Positions 25,197 through 34,320 of a stretch of 64,000 nt of DNA are shown here, piece by piece. The stretch lies in contig JAEXYH010000038.1 in assembly GCA_023451735.1 (NCBI GenBank), positions 62,001 to 126,000 on the forward strand, in the 5' to 3' direction. The translations under genes were made by a program, and so were the position numbers. Within the stretch, counting starts at the first letter, position 1. Each line of letters begins with the position of its first letter. The notes beneath the pieces are model-generated. The model searched no databases. It saw only the letters and a program-made list of their open reading frames with translations, and had not been told where the DNA came from. The stretch comes from Pseudomonadota bacterium (lineage in GTDB: Bacteria; Pseudomonadota; Alphaproteobacteria; Rhizobiales; Rhizobiaceae).

Positions 25197-26906
25197 ATGC
25201 CTTCCAAAAACAAAGATATTTCCACCATCTCCAGCGGCCTCAGCCTGAGCCGTCGTCAGCTTCTCGGCTCCGCAGCCGGCAGCGCGGCCGCAGTCAGCGT
25301 GACATCACTCCCCGCCTGGGCGCAGACCTCGTCTGCCGACCAGACGATTGACGTCCTCCTCGTCGGCGGCGGCATCATGAGCGCCACGCTCGGCGTTCTG
25401 CTCTCCGAGCTTGAGCCGACCTGGAAGATCGAGATGATCGAGCGCCTCGATGACGTGGCGATGGAAAGCTCCAACGGCTGGAACAATGCCGGCACCGGTC
25501 ACTCGGCTCTCGCCGAACTGAACTACACGCCGGAAGACTCGAACGGCAACGTACAGATTGCGCGCGCTGTCGGCATCAACGAGCAGTTCCAGATCACCCG
25601 CCAGTTCCTGGCGCATCAGATCGACGCGGGCGTCCTGAAGGATCCGCGCTCCTTCATCAACTCCACCCCGCACATGAGCTTCGTCTGGGGCGACAAGAAC
25701 ATCGAATTTCTCACCAAGCGTTTCAAGGCGCTGAAGGCGAGCCCGATGTTTGCCGGCATGGAATTCTCGACCGATCAGGCCGAGATCGCCAAATGGGTTC
25801 CGCTGATGATCGAAGGCCGCGATCCGATGCAGAAACTGGCCGCCACCTGGAGCCCGCTCGGCACGGACGTGAATTTCGGCGAAATCACCACCCAGTATGT
25901 CGCTTCGCTGAAGACCCGCGACGCCTTCAAGCTGCACACCAATTCGGAAGTCACCGCCATCGAGAAGAATGAAGACGGCACCTGGACCGTCTCCTTCGAC
26001 GACACCAAGAGCGGTTCTGCCGGTTCGATCAAGGCGAAATTCGTCTTCCTCGGCGCGGGCGGCGGCGCGCTGCCGCTGCTGCAGATGTCCGGCATTCCGG
26101 AAGGCGACGATTATGCAGGCTTCCCGGTCGGCGGCTCCTTCCTCGTCTGCGACAAGCCGGAGATCGTCAACCAGCACCTCGCCAAGGCCTATGGCCAGGC
26201 GGAAACCGGTGCTCCGCCGATGTCGGTTCCTCATCTCGATACGCGCGTCTTCGACGGCAAGCGCCACATCCTGTTCGGACCGTTCGCGACCTTCTCGACG
26301 AAGTTCCTGAAGGACGGCTCGCTCTTCGACCTGCCCTCGACCATCACGCTAGACAACATCTGGCCGATGGCAAAGGTCGGCACCGACGAGTTCGCGCTGG
26401 TCCAGTATCTCGCTGGCCAGCTGATGATGTCCGACGACGACCGCCTTGCCGAACTGCGCAAGTACTTCCCGAACGCCAAGGCTGAAGACTGGCGCTACTG
26501 GCAGGCCGGCCAGCGCGTCCAGATCATCAAGAAGGACGCCGAAAAGGGTGGTGTGCTGAAGCTCGGCACCGAGATCGTCGCCGCCGAAGACGGCACGATC
26601 GCAGCCCTGCTCGGCGCTTCACCGGGTGCTTCGACTGCAGCCCCGATCATGCTCGACGTTCTGAAGAAGGTCTTTGCCGAAAAGCTCCAGACCCAGGAAT
26701 GGCAGGACAAGCTGCACACGATCGTTCCGAGCTACGGCAAAAAGCTCAACGAGAACCCGGACATGCTGGCCCGCGAATGGGTCGCGACCGAAGAGCGCCT
26801 GCAGCTCGCCATCAAGGCCCCGACGATCGACCCGGCAAGCTACGGCCAGCCGGCAGCAACCGCTCCGGCCGGCGAGGTCAAGAAGGTTCCGGATATCGCG
26901 CTGTAA
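25197..26906 (+). CDS. mqo: Malate:quinone oxidoreductase with Tat-type signal
   Basis: A 569-residue FAD enzyme that oxidises malate to oxaloacetate with quinone as acceptor. After a 45-residue leader comes the FAD Rossmann motif VLLVGGGIMSATLGVLLSELEP, then MIERLDDVAMESSNGWNNAGTGHSALAELNYTPE, the Mqo signature. The C-terminal part LLGASPGASTAAPIMLDVL carries the second FAD contact. The leader has SRRQLLGSAAGSAAAVSVTSLPAWAQ, a twin-arginine pattern ending AWA. The canonical enzyme is a peripheral protein on the cytoplasmic face, so this copy would face the periplasm if exported. No strong ribosome binding site is seen before ATG 25197. DUF1905 and an ABC exporter follow. Confidence 0.9.
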   Translation: MPSKNKDISTISSGLSLSRRQLLGSAAGSAAAVSVTSLPAWAQTSSADQTIDVLLVGGGIMSATLGVLLSELEPTWKIEMIERLDDVAMESSNGWNNAGTGHSALAELNYTPEDSNGNVQIARAVGINEQFQITRQFLAHQIDAGVLKDPRSFINSTPHMSFVWGDKNIEFLTKRFKALKASPMFAGMEFSTDQAEIAKWVPLMIEGRDPMQKLAATWSPLGTDVNFGEITTQYVASLKTRDAFKLHTNSEVTAIEKNEDGTWTVSFDDTKSGSAGSIKAKFVFLGAGGGALPLLQMSGIPEGDDYAGFPVGGSFLVCDKPEIVNQHLAKAYGQAETGAPPMSVPHLDTRVFDGKRHILFGPFATFSTKFLKDGSLFDLPSTITLDNIWPMAKVGTDEFALVQYLAGQLMMSDDDRLAELRKYFPNAKAEDWRYWQAGQRVQIIKKDAEKGGVLKLGTEIVAAEDGTIAALLGASPGASTAAPIMLDVLKKVFAEKLQTQEWQDKLHTIVPSYGKKLNENPDMLAREWVATEERLQLAIKAPTIDPASYGQPAATAPAGEVKKVPDIAL

Positions 26907-27068
26907 ACTGCAGCATATCCGAACGATACGAACCGGCTCCGCTCGCGCGGGGCCGTTTTCGTTCGTGCAACAGCAATGCAACCTCGCCATTAAAGAGCAG
27001 CCGCCTTACCTCTTAAACCCAGCCTGGGAAACATCGCCGCCTGATGCGGATCGGAAAGGAAACGTCTG

Positions 27069-27368
27069 ATGGAGGAAATCCGCTTCGAGGCAGAAGTCAT
27101 CCACTGGCGCGGTCCCTCCCCCTTTTTCTTCGCGCCCCTGCCGAAACAACAGGCCGACGAAATCAATCGAATGTCGAAGCTTCTGAGCTACGGCTGGGGC
27201 ATGATCCCGGTTGATGTGCGGATCGGCCAAACGGAATTCTACACCGCCCTATTCGCCAAGGAAGGAACCTATTTCCTGCCGCTGAAAGATGCGGTGCGCA
27301 AGAAGACCGGAATCACCGCTGGCGACATCATTTCCGTCGCCATGACACTTCGCCCGCGGAAAGGTTGA
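27069..27368 (+). CDS. DUF1905 domain protein
   Basis: A 99-residue soluble beta-barrel-like protein. RFEAEVIHWRGPSPFFFAPLP at the start and YFLPLKDAVRKKTGITAGDIISVAMTL at the end are the DUF1905 landmarks. The pattern resembles small barrels in which a basic C-terminus contacts a ligand, but no function is established. GGAAAGGA sits upstream. It lies 162 bp after mqo and about 100 bp before the ABC exporter gene on the same strand. Confidence 0.8.
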   Translation: MEEIRFEAEVIHWRGPSPFFFAPLPKQQADEINRMSKLLSYGWGMIPVDVRIGQTEFYTALFAKEGTYFLPLKDAVRKKTGITAGDIISVAMTLRPRKG

Positions 27369-27471
27369 ATGCATCCTTTGATCCCGAGGGTGCCCAACGG
27401 ATACGATCCGTGGTTGAATTACGCCATTGCAGGCCACCCGAATCGTCAACCGAAACGAGCGCCCCGGCACA

Positions 27472-29319
27472 ATGACCTTTTCAGATCGAGTTTTCCGCCC
27501 TTTCGAAACCCTGATCCAGCCGCTGGACATTCCCTACAAGCCTCTTCCATCTAAGGGCCCCTTCGTCCTGCTCTGGCATTTCATCCGCATGTTCGGGCTG
27601 ATCCTGATCCCGATCGCGATCCTGGCCATGCTGGTGGAAGCGATAAACCTGTTCCTGATCTGGAGCCTTGGGACCATCGTCGACGGCGTGACGGCGAAAG
27701 GTGCGGCCGATTTCGTGCGGGGCGACTGGCCCCTGCTCCTCACCATGACCGTGCTGCTGTTTCCGACCATTCCACTCTTCGCCTTTCTCGCCAACACGCT
27801 GGCCTCGCAGGTGGCAGGCGTCTGTCTTCCCGCAGCTATCCAGTGGCAGGGGCACAAGGCGGTGGAACGGCAGGACATCGCCTTCTTCCACGATCTGTTT
27901 GCCGGGCAGGTCGCCTCGCGTCTGTCGCAGGTGGCGAATGCCGTCCAGCAGCAGCTCGGCATCGCCTTCCAGACGATCCCGCCTTTCATTGTCCAGTTCA
28001 TCGGCACGCTCGTTCTGCTCGGTACCCTTGGCTGGCAACTGGCGCTGATGGCCGTCATCTGGATGGCCGCGATTACGCTGATCACCATCAAGGCCGTGCC
28101 GCATTTTGCCGAACGCTCGAAACGAACCGCCCGCCAGCGCAGCCTCGTCGTCGGCGCCATGACCGATCTTTATGCCAACATCCAGATGGTCAAGCATTTT
28201 GCCGCCGAAGACAGCGAGGCCGGGGCGCTGCGCAAGGTCTTTACCGAGACGATCGACAGCCAGCAGAAGGAACGGCGCGTCTATCTCACCACCCGCACGA
28301 CCATGATTTCCGTCAATTCACTGTTCTGGATCGCCATGCTCGCAACCGGGTTCTGGACCATGATGAGCGGAGGCATCACCCTCGGGCAGTTCATCGCCGC
28401 CCTTTATCTCGGCAACCGTCTGCAGGCCAATGGCGGCTCCTTTCTCGACATGTGCCATCAGGTCTTCCAGGCGGTTGGTACGCTGCGCGACGCCATGCCG
28501 GTGATGACCACGCCGCCGACCATCACCGATGTCCCGAACGCACCTCGCCTGGCCGTGACGAAAGGCGAGATCCGCTTCGAGGCGATCGATTTTTCCTACC
28601 ACAAGGAAAAGCCGGTGATCGGGGGACTGGATTTGACGATCCGCGGCGGAGAAAAACTCGGCTTTGTCGGTGTTTCCGGAGCGGGAAAGACGACCCTCGT
28701 TAATCTGCTCCTGCGCCTATACGACCTGGAGAGCGGTTCGATCTTGATAGACGGGCAGAATATAAGGCAGGTTACCCAGGCGAGCCTTCGCGAACATATC
28801 GGCGTCATCTCGCAGGATGTCTCGCTGCTTCATCGTTCCGTCGGCGACAACATCCGTTACGGCCGCCCGGACGCCACGCGGCAAGAGATCGAACAGGCGA
28901 GCGCCGCCGCCCATGCACATGATTTCATCGCCGACCTGAAGGACAAGGAAGGCCGCTCCGGTTACGACGCCTTTGTCGGTGATCGCGGCGTAAAACTGTC
29001 CGGCGGACAAAGGCAACGCATCGCGATCGCCCGCGTACTTTTGAAGAACGCCCCCATCCTCGTGCTCGACGAGGCTACCTCGGCGCTCGACAGCGAATCC
29101 GAGGCCGCCATCCAGGAAAATCTGGCGCAGGTCATGCAGGACAAGACGGTGATTGCCATCGCCCACCGGCTTTCGACCATTGCAAGCATGGACAGGATTG
29201 TCGTTCTGGACAAAGGCCGGATCGTCGAGACCGGCACGCCAGATGAGCTGCTGGCGCTCGACGGGCTTTATGCGCGGCTTTGGAAGCGCCAGACCGGCGG
29301 CTATATCGGCAACGATTAG
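27472..29319 (+). CDS. ABC exporter, fused permease and ATPase
   Basis: A 615-residue half-transporter of the ABCB type. A transmembrane domain (about residues 30-330, six helices) is followed by an ATPase domain: Walker A GVSGAGKTT, Q-loop VISQDVSLLH, signature KLSGGQRQRIAIARVLLK, Walker B ILVLDEATSALD, switch His in AIAHRLSTIA. It should homodimerise. The N-terminal segment RVFRPFETLIQPLDIPYKPLP is typical of a rhizobial subgroup of unknown cargo. ATG 27472 was chosen on homology; the ribosome binding site is weak. Its stop overlaps the stop of the convergent sigma factor gene. Confidence 0.88.
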   Translation: MTFSDRVFRPFETLIQPLDIPYKPLPSKGPFVLLWHFIRMFGLILIPIAILAMLVEAINLFLIWSLGTIVDGVTAKGAADFVRGDWPLLLTMTVLLFPTIPLFAFLANTLASQVAGVCLPAAIQWQGHKAVERQDIAFFHDLFAGQVASRLSQVANAVQQQLGIAFQTIPPFIVQFIGTLVLLGTLGWQLALMAVIWMAAITLITIKAVPHFAERSKRTARQRSLVVGAMTDLYANIQMVKHFAAEDSEAGALRKVFTETIDSQQKERRVYLTTRTTMISVNSLFWIAMLATGFWTMMSGGITLGQFIAALYLGNRLQANGGSFLDMCHQVFQAVGTLRDAMPVMTTPPTITDVPNAPRLAVTKGEIRFEAIDFSYHKEKPVIGGLDLTIRGGEKLGFVGVSGAGKTTLVNLLLRLYDLESGSILIDGQNIRQVTQASLREHIGVISQDVSLLHRSVGDNIRYGRPDATRQEIEQASAAAHAHDFIADLKDKEGRSGYDAFVGDRGVKLSGGQRQRIAIARVLLKNAPILVLDEATSALDSESEAAIQENLAQVMQDKTVIAIAHRLSTIASMDRIVVLDKGRIVETGTPDELLALDGLYARLWKRQTGGYIGND

Positions 29320-30569
29320 ACGGTCCGCGCCACCGGCTCGCCCAGCCTGTCCAACTGCTGACGAATATGGGCGCATTCGGCCGGTGAATTGGCAAGCGCG
29401 ATCGCCCGGTCGAAGGCGTGCCTCGCCTCCCCGTTCCTTCCGGCCTGCATCAGCAATCCGCCACGCACACCGTGGAAGTAGAAATAACCGTCGAGCTTTT
29501 CCGCCAGCGGCTCGATCAGGTCGAGTGCCACAACCACACCTTTCAGCTTCGATACGGCAACTGCCCTGTTGAGCGTGACGACGGGTGACGGCGAGAGCTT
29601 TTCGAGCAATTCATAGAGCAGCGTGATCTCGCCCCAATCTGTATCCTCCGACCTTGCCGCGCGAGCATGCAGCGCCGAGATGGCCGCCTGAACCTGATAA
29701 GGACCCGGCTTCCGGTGACGGATCGCCTTGTCGAGCATGGCCAGCGCCTCGTCGATCAGGCGGCGATCCCACAGGCTGCGATCCTGATCTTCGAGCAACA
29801 CGATCTGGCCTGCTTCGTCGAACCGCGCGTCGGCGCGCGAGTGCTGCAGCAGCATCAGTGCGGACAGTCCCATGATCTCCGGTTCGGCTGGAAATATCCT
29901 CAAAAGCAGCCGCGAAAGCCGGATCGCCTCGTCACAGAACGCCGCACTGTCGTGGTTGGCAATGCCCGCTGAATATCCTTCGTTGAACACAAGATAGACC
30001 ATCGCCGACACGGTTCTCAGCCGCTCGGCGCGCTCGTGGACATCGGGTGTTTCGAAAGCCACGCCGGCTTTTGCGACACGCCCCTTGGCACGGGTGATCC
30101 GCTGTTCCATGGCGCTTTCCGAAACGAGAAAGGCATGGGCAATCTGCTGCACGGTCAGGCCGGAAACGATCCTGAGCGCCAATGCGATCTGCTGCGTGTT
30201 CGGCAGGTCCGGGTGGCAGCAGATGAACATCAGCCGCAGGATATCGTCGCGGTAATGCGCATTGTCCAACCGATCGGCGATGTCCTCCTCCGCATCGGAA
30301 AGGTCGGAAAAGGCGGCCTCCTCCGGCAGCGGTTCGTTTTTCGCCCGCTTGCGGATCTGGTCGACGCCGCTGTTTCGCCCGACAAAGATCAGCCAGGCGG
30401 CGGGATCGCGCGGCGGCCCCTTGTCCGGCCAGGTGCGGATGGCTCGCAGGCATGCCTCCTGAAACGCTTCTTCCGCCGTATCGAGATCGCGGAAATAACG
30501 GAGCAGTGCACCAAGCGCCTGTGGCCGCGCGGCGGTCAGCGCCAGTTCGATCCAGGCAAGATCGGTCAT
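29316..30569 (-). CDS. ECF sigma factor, ECF42 type with C-terminal TPR-like extension
   Basis: A 417-residue protein. Region sigma-2 (about 15-75) includes LRYFRDLDTAEEAFQEACLRAIRTW. Region sigma-4 (about 105-160) includes IALALRIVSGLTVQQIAHAFLVSESAMEQRITRAKGR. A long C-terminal helical domain, about 170-410, has VYLVFNEGYSAG and VVTLNRAVAVSKLKG. This combination with a neighbouring DGPF gene is the definition of group ECF42, where no anti-sigma factor is used and the C-terminal domain regulates activity. The DGPF gene lies directly upstream and overlaps by four bases (ATGA). The expected target promoter is its own DGPF gene; I have not located a promoter motif. Confidence 0.88.
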   Translation of the reverse strand: MTDLAWIELALTAARPQALGALLRYFRDLDTAEEAFQEACLRAIRTWPDKGPPRDPAAWLIFVGRNSGVDQIRKRAKNEPLPEEAAFSDLSDAEEDIADRLDNAHYRDDILRLMFICCHPDLPNTQQIALALRIVSGLTVQQIAHAFLVSESAMEQRITRAKGRVAKAGVAFETPDVHERAERLRTVSAMVYLVFNEGYSAGIANHDSAAFCDEAIRLSRLLLRIFPAEPEIMGLSALMLLQHSRADARFDEAGQIVLLEDQDRSLWDRRLIDEALAMLDKAIRHRKPGPYQVQAAISALHARAARSEDTDWGEITLLYELLEKLSPSPVVTLNRAVAVSKLKGVVVALDLIEPLAEKLDGYFYFHGVRGGLLMQAGRNGEARHAFDRAIALANSPAECAHIRQQLDRLGEPVARTV

Positions 30570-30958
30570 GACGAACCGCCCTCCGCCGTTTTGATTTCGC
30601 CCGGATGAAAGACGTAGAAGGGCCGGATTTCGTAGGAACTCGAGCCGGGATTGACCGCCGACAACTCCTTCGAGAAGGCGACGGCATCGTCGAGACTGTC
30701 GAATTCAGCGGTATAGAACCCGAGCAGCACTTCCTTGGTTTCGGCAAACGGCCCGTCGAGCACCAGCGCCTCGTCTTTTCCCTTGCGCACGGTCGTCGCA
30801 GCCGTCGTCGGCATCAGCCGCCCGACTGGCCCGAGCCTGCCGGCCTTTGCCAGCGGCTCCTGCACTTTCATCAACCTTTCCATGACTGCCGCCTCTTCCT
30901 CCTTGGACCAGGCAAAGACGGTTTCCTCATGGGCGTAACACAGAATGGCATAAAGCAT
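30566..30958 (-). CDS. DGPF-domain (YCII-like) protein, ECF42 partner
   Basis: A 130-residue protein of the DGPF/YCII superfamily, a ferredoxin-like fold. The motif LDGPFAETKEVLLGFY lies near residue 73. It starts with MLYAILCYAHEE, typical of the family. AAGGAGAG four bases before ATG 30958 is a strong ribosome binding site. It is translationally coupled to the ECF42 sigma factor gene downstream. DGPF genes are the usual targets of ECF42 sigma factors and the biochemical function is unknown. Confidence 0.88.
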   Translation of the reverse strand: MLYAILCYAHEETVFAWSKEEEAAVMERLMKVQEPLAKAGRLGPVGRLMPTTAATTVRKGKDEALVLDGPFAETKEVLLGFYTAEFDSLDDAVAFSKELSAVNPGSSSYEIRPFYVFHPGEIKTAEGGSS

Positions 30959-31090
30959 CTTTCTCTCCTTCTCCCGTAGAAGACGAGAAGGTAACCGCCC
31001 ATCCGACAGCGCGCATCAGAAAATCGTCTCTTCTCTGAACGACGATGGCATCCTAGCTATAGATCGCAGAATTCAATCCGAGGATCTCCC

Positions 31091-31798
31091 ATGACCGATC
31101 TTTCAGCCTTCCCCATCACCACCAAATGGCCCGCAAGGGACACCGGCATCCTGCAGCTTTACTCGACCCCGACACCGAACGGCGTGAAGGTCTCGATCAT
31201 GTTGGAGGAGATCGGGCTGGCGTATGAACCGCATTTCATCAATATCGGCGCCGACGAGACCTGGGGGCCGGAGTATCTGTCACTCAACCCGAACGGCAAG
31301 ATCCCCGCGATCCTCGATCCGAACGGCCCCGGCGGCAAACCGCTTGCGCTCTTCGAAAGCGGCGCGATCCTGATTTATCTGGCGGAAAAGACCGGCAAGC
31401 TCCTGCCCGCCGATCCGGCCAGGCGCTATGAGGCCATCCAGTGGGTAATGTTCCAGATGGGCGGCATTGGCCCAATGTTCGGCCAGCTCGGCTTCTTCCA
31501 CAAGTTCGCCGGCAAGGATTTTGAAGACAAGCGTCCGCGCGACCGTTACGCCAAGGAGAGCGCAAGGCTGATCCGCGTGCTGGAAACCCGGCTCGAAGGC
31601 CGAGACTGGATCATGGGCGAGGAATATACGATCGCAGATATTTCCATGCTCGGATGGGTGCGCAATCTGATCGGTTTTTACGGCGCCGGCGAGCTTATCG
31701 CTTATGATGAGCTGAAGAATGTGCCCAAGTGGCTGGAACGCGGCCTTTCCCGCCCGGCCGTGCAGCGTGGCCTCGAAATCCCCAAACGCCCCGCCTGA
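31091..31798 (+). CDS. Glutathione S-transferase, Ure2p/nu-like class
   Basis: A 235-residue two-domain GST. The thioredoxin-like N-terminal domain has LYSTPTPNGVKVSIMLEEIGLAYEPH (about 17-42), where the TPNG motif marks nu-class enzymes such as YfcG/YghU that act as disulfide reductases with glutathione. FESGAILIYLAEKTGKLLP binds the gamma-glutamyl part. The C-terminal helical domain carries the N-capping box YTIADISMLGWV. No transferase substrate can be inferred. A GFA-family gene follows 63 bp downstream and may share a promoter. Confidence 0.88.
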   Translation: MTDLSAFPITTKWPARDTGILQLYSTPTPNGVKVSIMLEEIGLAYEPHFINIGADETWGPEYLSLNPNGKIPAILDPNGPGGKPLALFESGAILIYLAEKTGKLLPADPARRYEAIQWVMFQMGGIGPMFGQLGFFHKFAGKDFEDKRPRDRYAKESARLIRVLETRLEGRDWIMGEEYTIADISMLGWVRNLIGFYGAGELIAYDELKNVPKWLERGLSRPAVQRGLEIPKRPA

Positions 31799-31861
31799 TA
31801 TCGCCTGACTTGGTGACCGGCCTGCGCTATCTCCTTCGCAACATGACGGAAGGAGATAGCC

Positions 31862-32344
31862 ATGCCACGGATAAATCTACCGATCGAAGGCTCCTGTCGC
31901 TGCGGCGAGGTGAGGCTGAAGGTCAGCGCGCCACCAATGATTACCATGGCCTGCCACTGCAGAGGCTGCCAGAAGATGAGCGCCAGCGCCTTCTCATGTT
32001 CGGCGGCCATTCCGACGGCGGGGTTCGAAGTGACGGCCGGTGAGCCTGTTATCGGCGGCGCCCATGGCGAGGAAATCCATCACTATCATTGCCCGCATTG
32101 CAAAAGCTGGCTGTTCACCCGAATGGTCGGCATGGACTGGTTCGTCAACCTGCGGCCGACCATGCTTGACGATGCCACCTGGTTCGCGCCCTTTATCGAA
32201 ACCTACACATCGACGAAGTTCCCATGGGCGGAGACCGGCGCCGTGCACGGGTATCCGCAGTTTCCGCCGCTTGAAGCTTTTGAGGGACTGATGAAGGAAT
32301 TTGCCGGATGGAACAGTGCAAATCGCGACAATACAGAAATATGA
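31862..32344 (+). CDS. GFA (glutathione-dependent formaldehyde-activating) family protein
   Basis: A 160-residue CENP-V/GFA-fold protein. Zinc ligands are visible in SCRCGEV, CHCRGCQK and CPHCKS. The family name comes from glutathione-dependent formaldehyde-activating enzyme, but most members have no demonstrated activity. GGAAGGAG directly upstream of ATG 31862 is a strong ribosome binding site. Neighbouring GST may reflect shared use of glutathione, an inference only. Confidence 0.85.
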   Translation: MPRINLPIEGSCRCGEVRLKVSAPPMITMACHCRGCQKMSASAFSCSAAIPTAGFEVTAGEPVIGGAHGEEIHHYHCPHCKSWLFTRMVGMDWFVNLRPTMLDDATWFAPFIETYTSTKFPWAETGAVHGYPQFPPLEAFEGLMKEFAGWNSANRDNTEI

Positions 32345-32491
32345 CAACGTTTATGGATATCTATTAAGGCTAATATTCAGTAACGCGGCGGAAACCACGC
32401 AGCAATATTTGCACAGGTGTTCAGCGTTTTTATTCACCGGATCGTAAATTATCGGACGCGAATATCTCCACGACTTGTTGGGGGGATATCC

Positions 32492-33805
32492 ATGATCTTG
32501 CGGCGCTTAAAAGCTCTAAAAGCAGACACGCGTGGAAATGTGGGGCTGCTCTTTGGCCTGGCTCTGGTGCCGCTTATCGCGCTGGGGGGAGCCGGCGTGG
32601 ATATCGCCCGTTATGAGACGATCCGGGTCGAACTGCAGGATGGCCTCGACCGCGGCGTGCTTGCAGCCGCCTCGCTGACCCAGACCCGCGAGGCCAAGGC
32701 AGTCCTTCAGGATTACCTGAAGAACCTGAGCTACGCCAATGAAGTGGTTCTTGATTTTGACCGACAGGCGGGCCTCAACCAGCGTATCGTCAAAGCCTCT
32801 GCCAGCTACACGATCGACACTGCATTCATTAAGCTTGTCGGCGTCGACAAGCTGACGGTCAGCGCGGTATCGACCGCCCAGGAAGCCAAGCAGAATATCG
32901 AGATGTCGCTGATGCTCGATATGTCGGGTTCGATGAACGACAACAACCGCATCAAGAACCTGAGGACGGCCGCCAAGGCCTTCATCGACCAGATGCTGAC
33001 CAAGGAAGCCAGGGACTACACCACGATCAGCATCGTCCCTTATGCAGGACAGGTTAATATCGGCGCGGCGGTTTATGACAAGCTGGGTGGCAAACGCAGC
33101 CATTCCTACACGTCCTGCTTCGAGCTCGGCGAAGAGACGAAGGATTACGGCGCCGGCCCCCTCAAATTCGCAAGTGCAAGTCAGGTGCCGCATTTCACGC
33201 ACTGGAACTACAACACACTGCCCAAGCAGCCCTGGTGGTGTCCGCTGGAAAGCACATCCATCACATATCTGTCCAACGATGCCGATGCATTGAAGGCGAA
33301 GATCGACGCACTGCAGATGCATGACGGCACGGGAACCCAGAATGCCATGCAATGGGGCTATACGCTGCTCAATCCCGCAAGCAAGAGCGTCATCACCGCC
33401 GCGATAGCCACTGGTAAGATGGATTCAAAATTTGCCGATCGACCGGCCGCCTTCAACGATGACGACACGATGAAGGTTATCGTGTTGATGACAGATGGCG
33501 CGATTACCGAACAATACCGTCCGAACGACTACAAACGCGATCCTTTTCTTCCGCCAAGCAACAAGCAGATTTCTTCGGCATCGACCAATGCCGCGCGTCT
33601 TGCAAGCGTCTGCACCCAGGCCAAGGCAAACGGCATCATGGTATTCACCATCGGTTTCGAGGTGAACAAGAGCAGCGATGCCATCAAGCAGATGACCAAC
33701 TGCGCCACCAGCTCCGCCCACTATTATCCAACCTCGGGTTCGAATATCACCGACACCTTCAAGTCGATTTCCATTTCGATCAAGAAGCTGAGGCTGACCC
33801 AATGA
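32492..33805 (+). CDS. TadG-like pilus assembly protein with VWA domain
   Basis: A 437-residue protein. The N-terminal TadE/TadG segment (DTRGNVGLLFGLALVPLIALGGAGVD) carries a transmembrane helix at about 16-36. A von Willebrand A domain contains the MIDAS DMSGSMN with Asp143, Ser145 and Ser147, and a later IVLMTDGA strand. The protein should sit in the inner membrane with the VWA domain in the periplasm. ATG 32492 follows GGGGGG at 32480-32485. It is the first of three overlapping genes (TadG-TadE-TadE). No other tad/cpa genes lie in the window, so this is an isolated cluster. Confidence 0.85.
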   Translation: MILRRLKALKADTRGNVGLLFGLALVPLIALGGAGVDIARYETIRVELQDGLDRGVLAAASLTQTREAKAVLQDYLKNLSYANEVVLDFDRQAGLNQRIVKASASYTIDTAFIKLVGVDKLTVSAVSTAQEAKQNIEMSLMLDMSGSMNDNNRIKNLRTAAKAFIDQMLTKEARDYTTISIVPYAGQVNIGAAVYDKLGGKRSHSYTSCFELGEETKDYGAGPLKFASASQVPHFTHWNYNTLPKQPWWCPLESTSITYLSNDADALKAKIDALQMHDGTGTQNAMQWGYTLLNPASKSVITAAIATGKMDSKFADRPAAFNDDDTMKVIVLMTDGAITEQYRPNDYKRDPFLPPSNKQISSASTNAARLASVCTQAKANGIMVFTIGFEVNKSSDAIKQMTNCATSSAHYYPTSGSNITDTFKSISISIKKLRLTQ

Positions 33806-34320
33806 TGCCTCGCCTCCGCCGTCATCTTTCAGACCGCAGCGGCAGCGCCGCCGTCGAATTCGCGCTGCTGATCCCGCTTGTTCTGTCGTTGCTGTTTTCC
33901 GTGCTGGAAGCCGGCTGGATCATGACGCAGTCGATCATGCTCGACCGGGGGCTGAGCCGCGCGTCCCGTGCCGTGCAGATCGGCACGACATCGATGAGCT
34001 ACAAGGACTACAAGAAAAAGGTCTGCGATGAGGCCTTCATACTGTCCGATTGCGAAAAAGCGCTGCGGCTCGAACTGACGCCGATAGACACGGCTGCGGA
34101 TTTTCCCACGGCAGCCACCCCTTGCGTCGACCGAAGCGTGGCAATCGATCCGGTCACCACCTACCAGTCGGGAAAGACATCCCAGCTCGTCTTCGCGCGC
34201 GCCTGCTTCGTCGTTGACCCCATGGTGCCGGGTATCGGTTATGGCCTTTCGGTGCCGAAGGACAGTACCGGCGCCATGCGCCTGACTTCCAGCTTCGCTT
34301 TCGTCAATGAGCCGACATGA
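33802..34320 (+). CDS. TadE-like pseudopilin
   Basis: A 172-residue protein with a short N-terminal segment rich in Arg, then SGSAAVEFALLIPLVLSLLFSVLEAGW, a TadE transmembrane segment with the Glu of the pseudopilin motif. The rest is a periplasmic domain with four or more Cys. It overlaps the TadG stop by four bases and the next gene by four bases. TadE-like minor pseudopilins are thought to be incorporated into or to assemble Flp pili. Confidence 0.82.
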   Translation: MMPRLRRHLSDRSGSAAVEFALLIPLVLSLLFSVLEAGWIMTQSIMLDRGLSRASRAVQIGTTSMSYKDYKKKVCDEAFILSDCEKALRLELTPIDTAADFPTAATPCVDRSVAIDPVTTYQSGKTSQLVFARACFVVDPMVPGIGYGLSVPKDSTGAMRLTSSFAFVNEPT

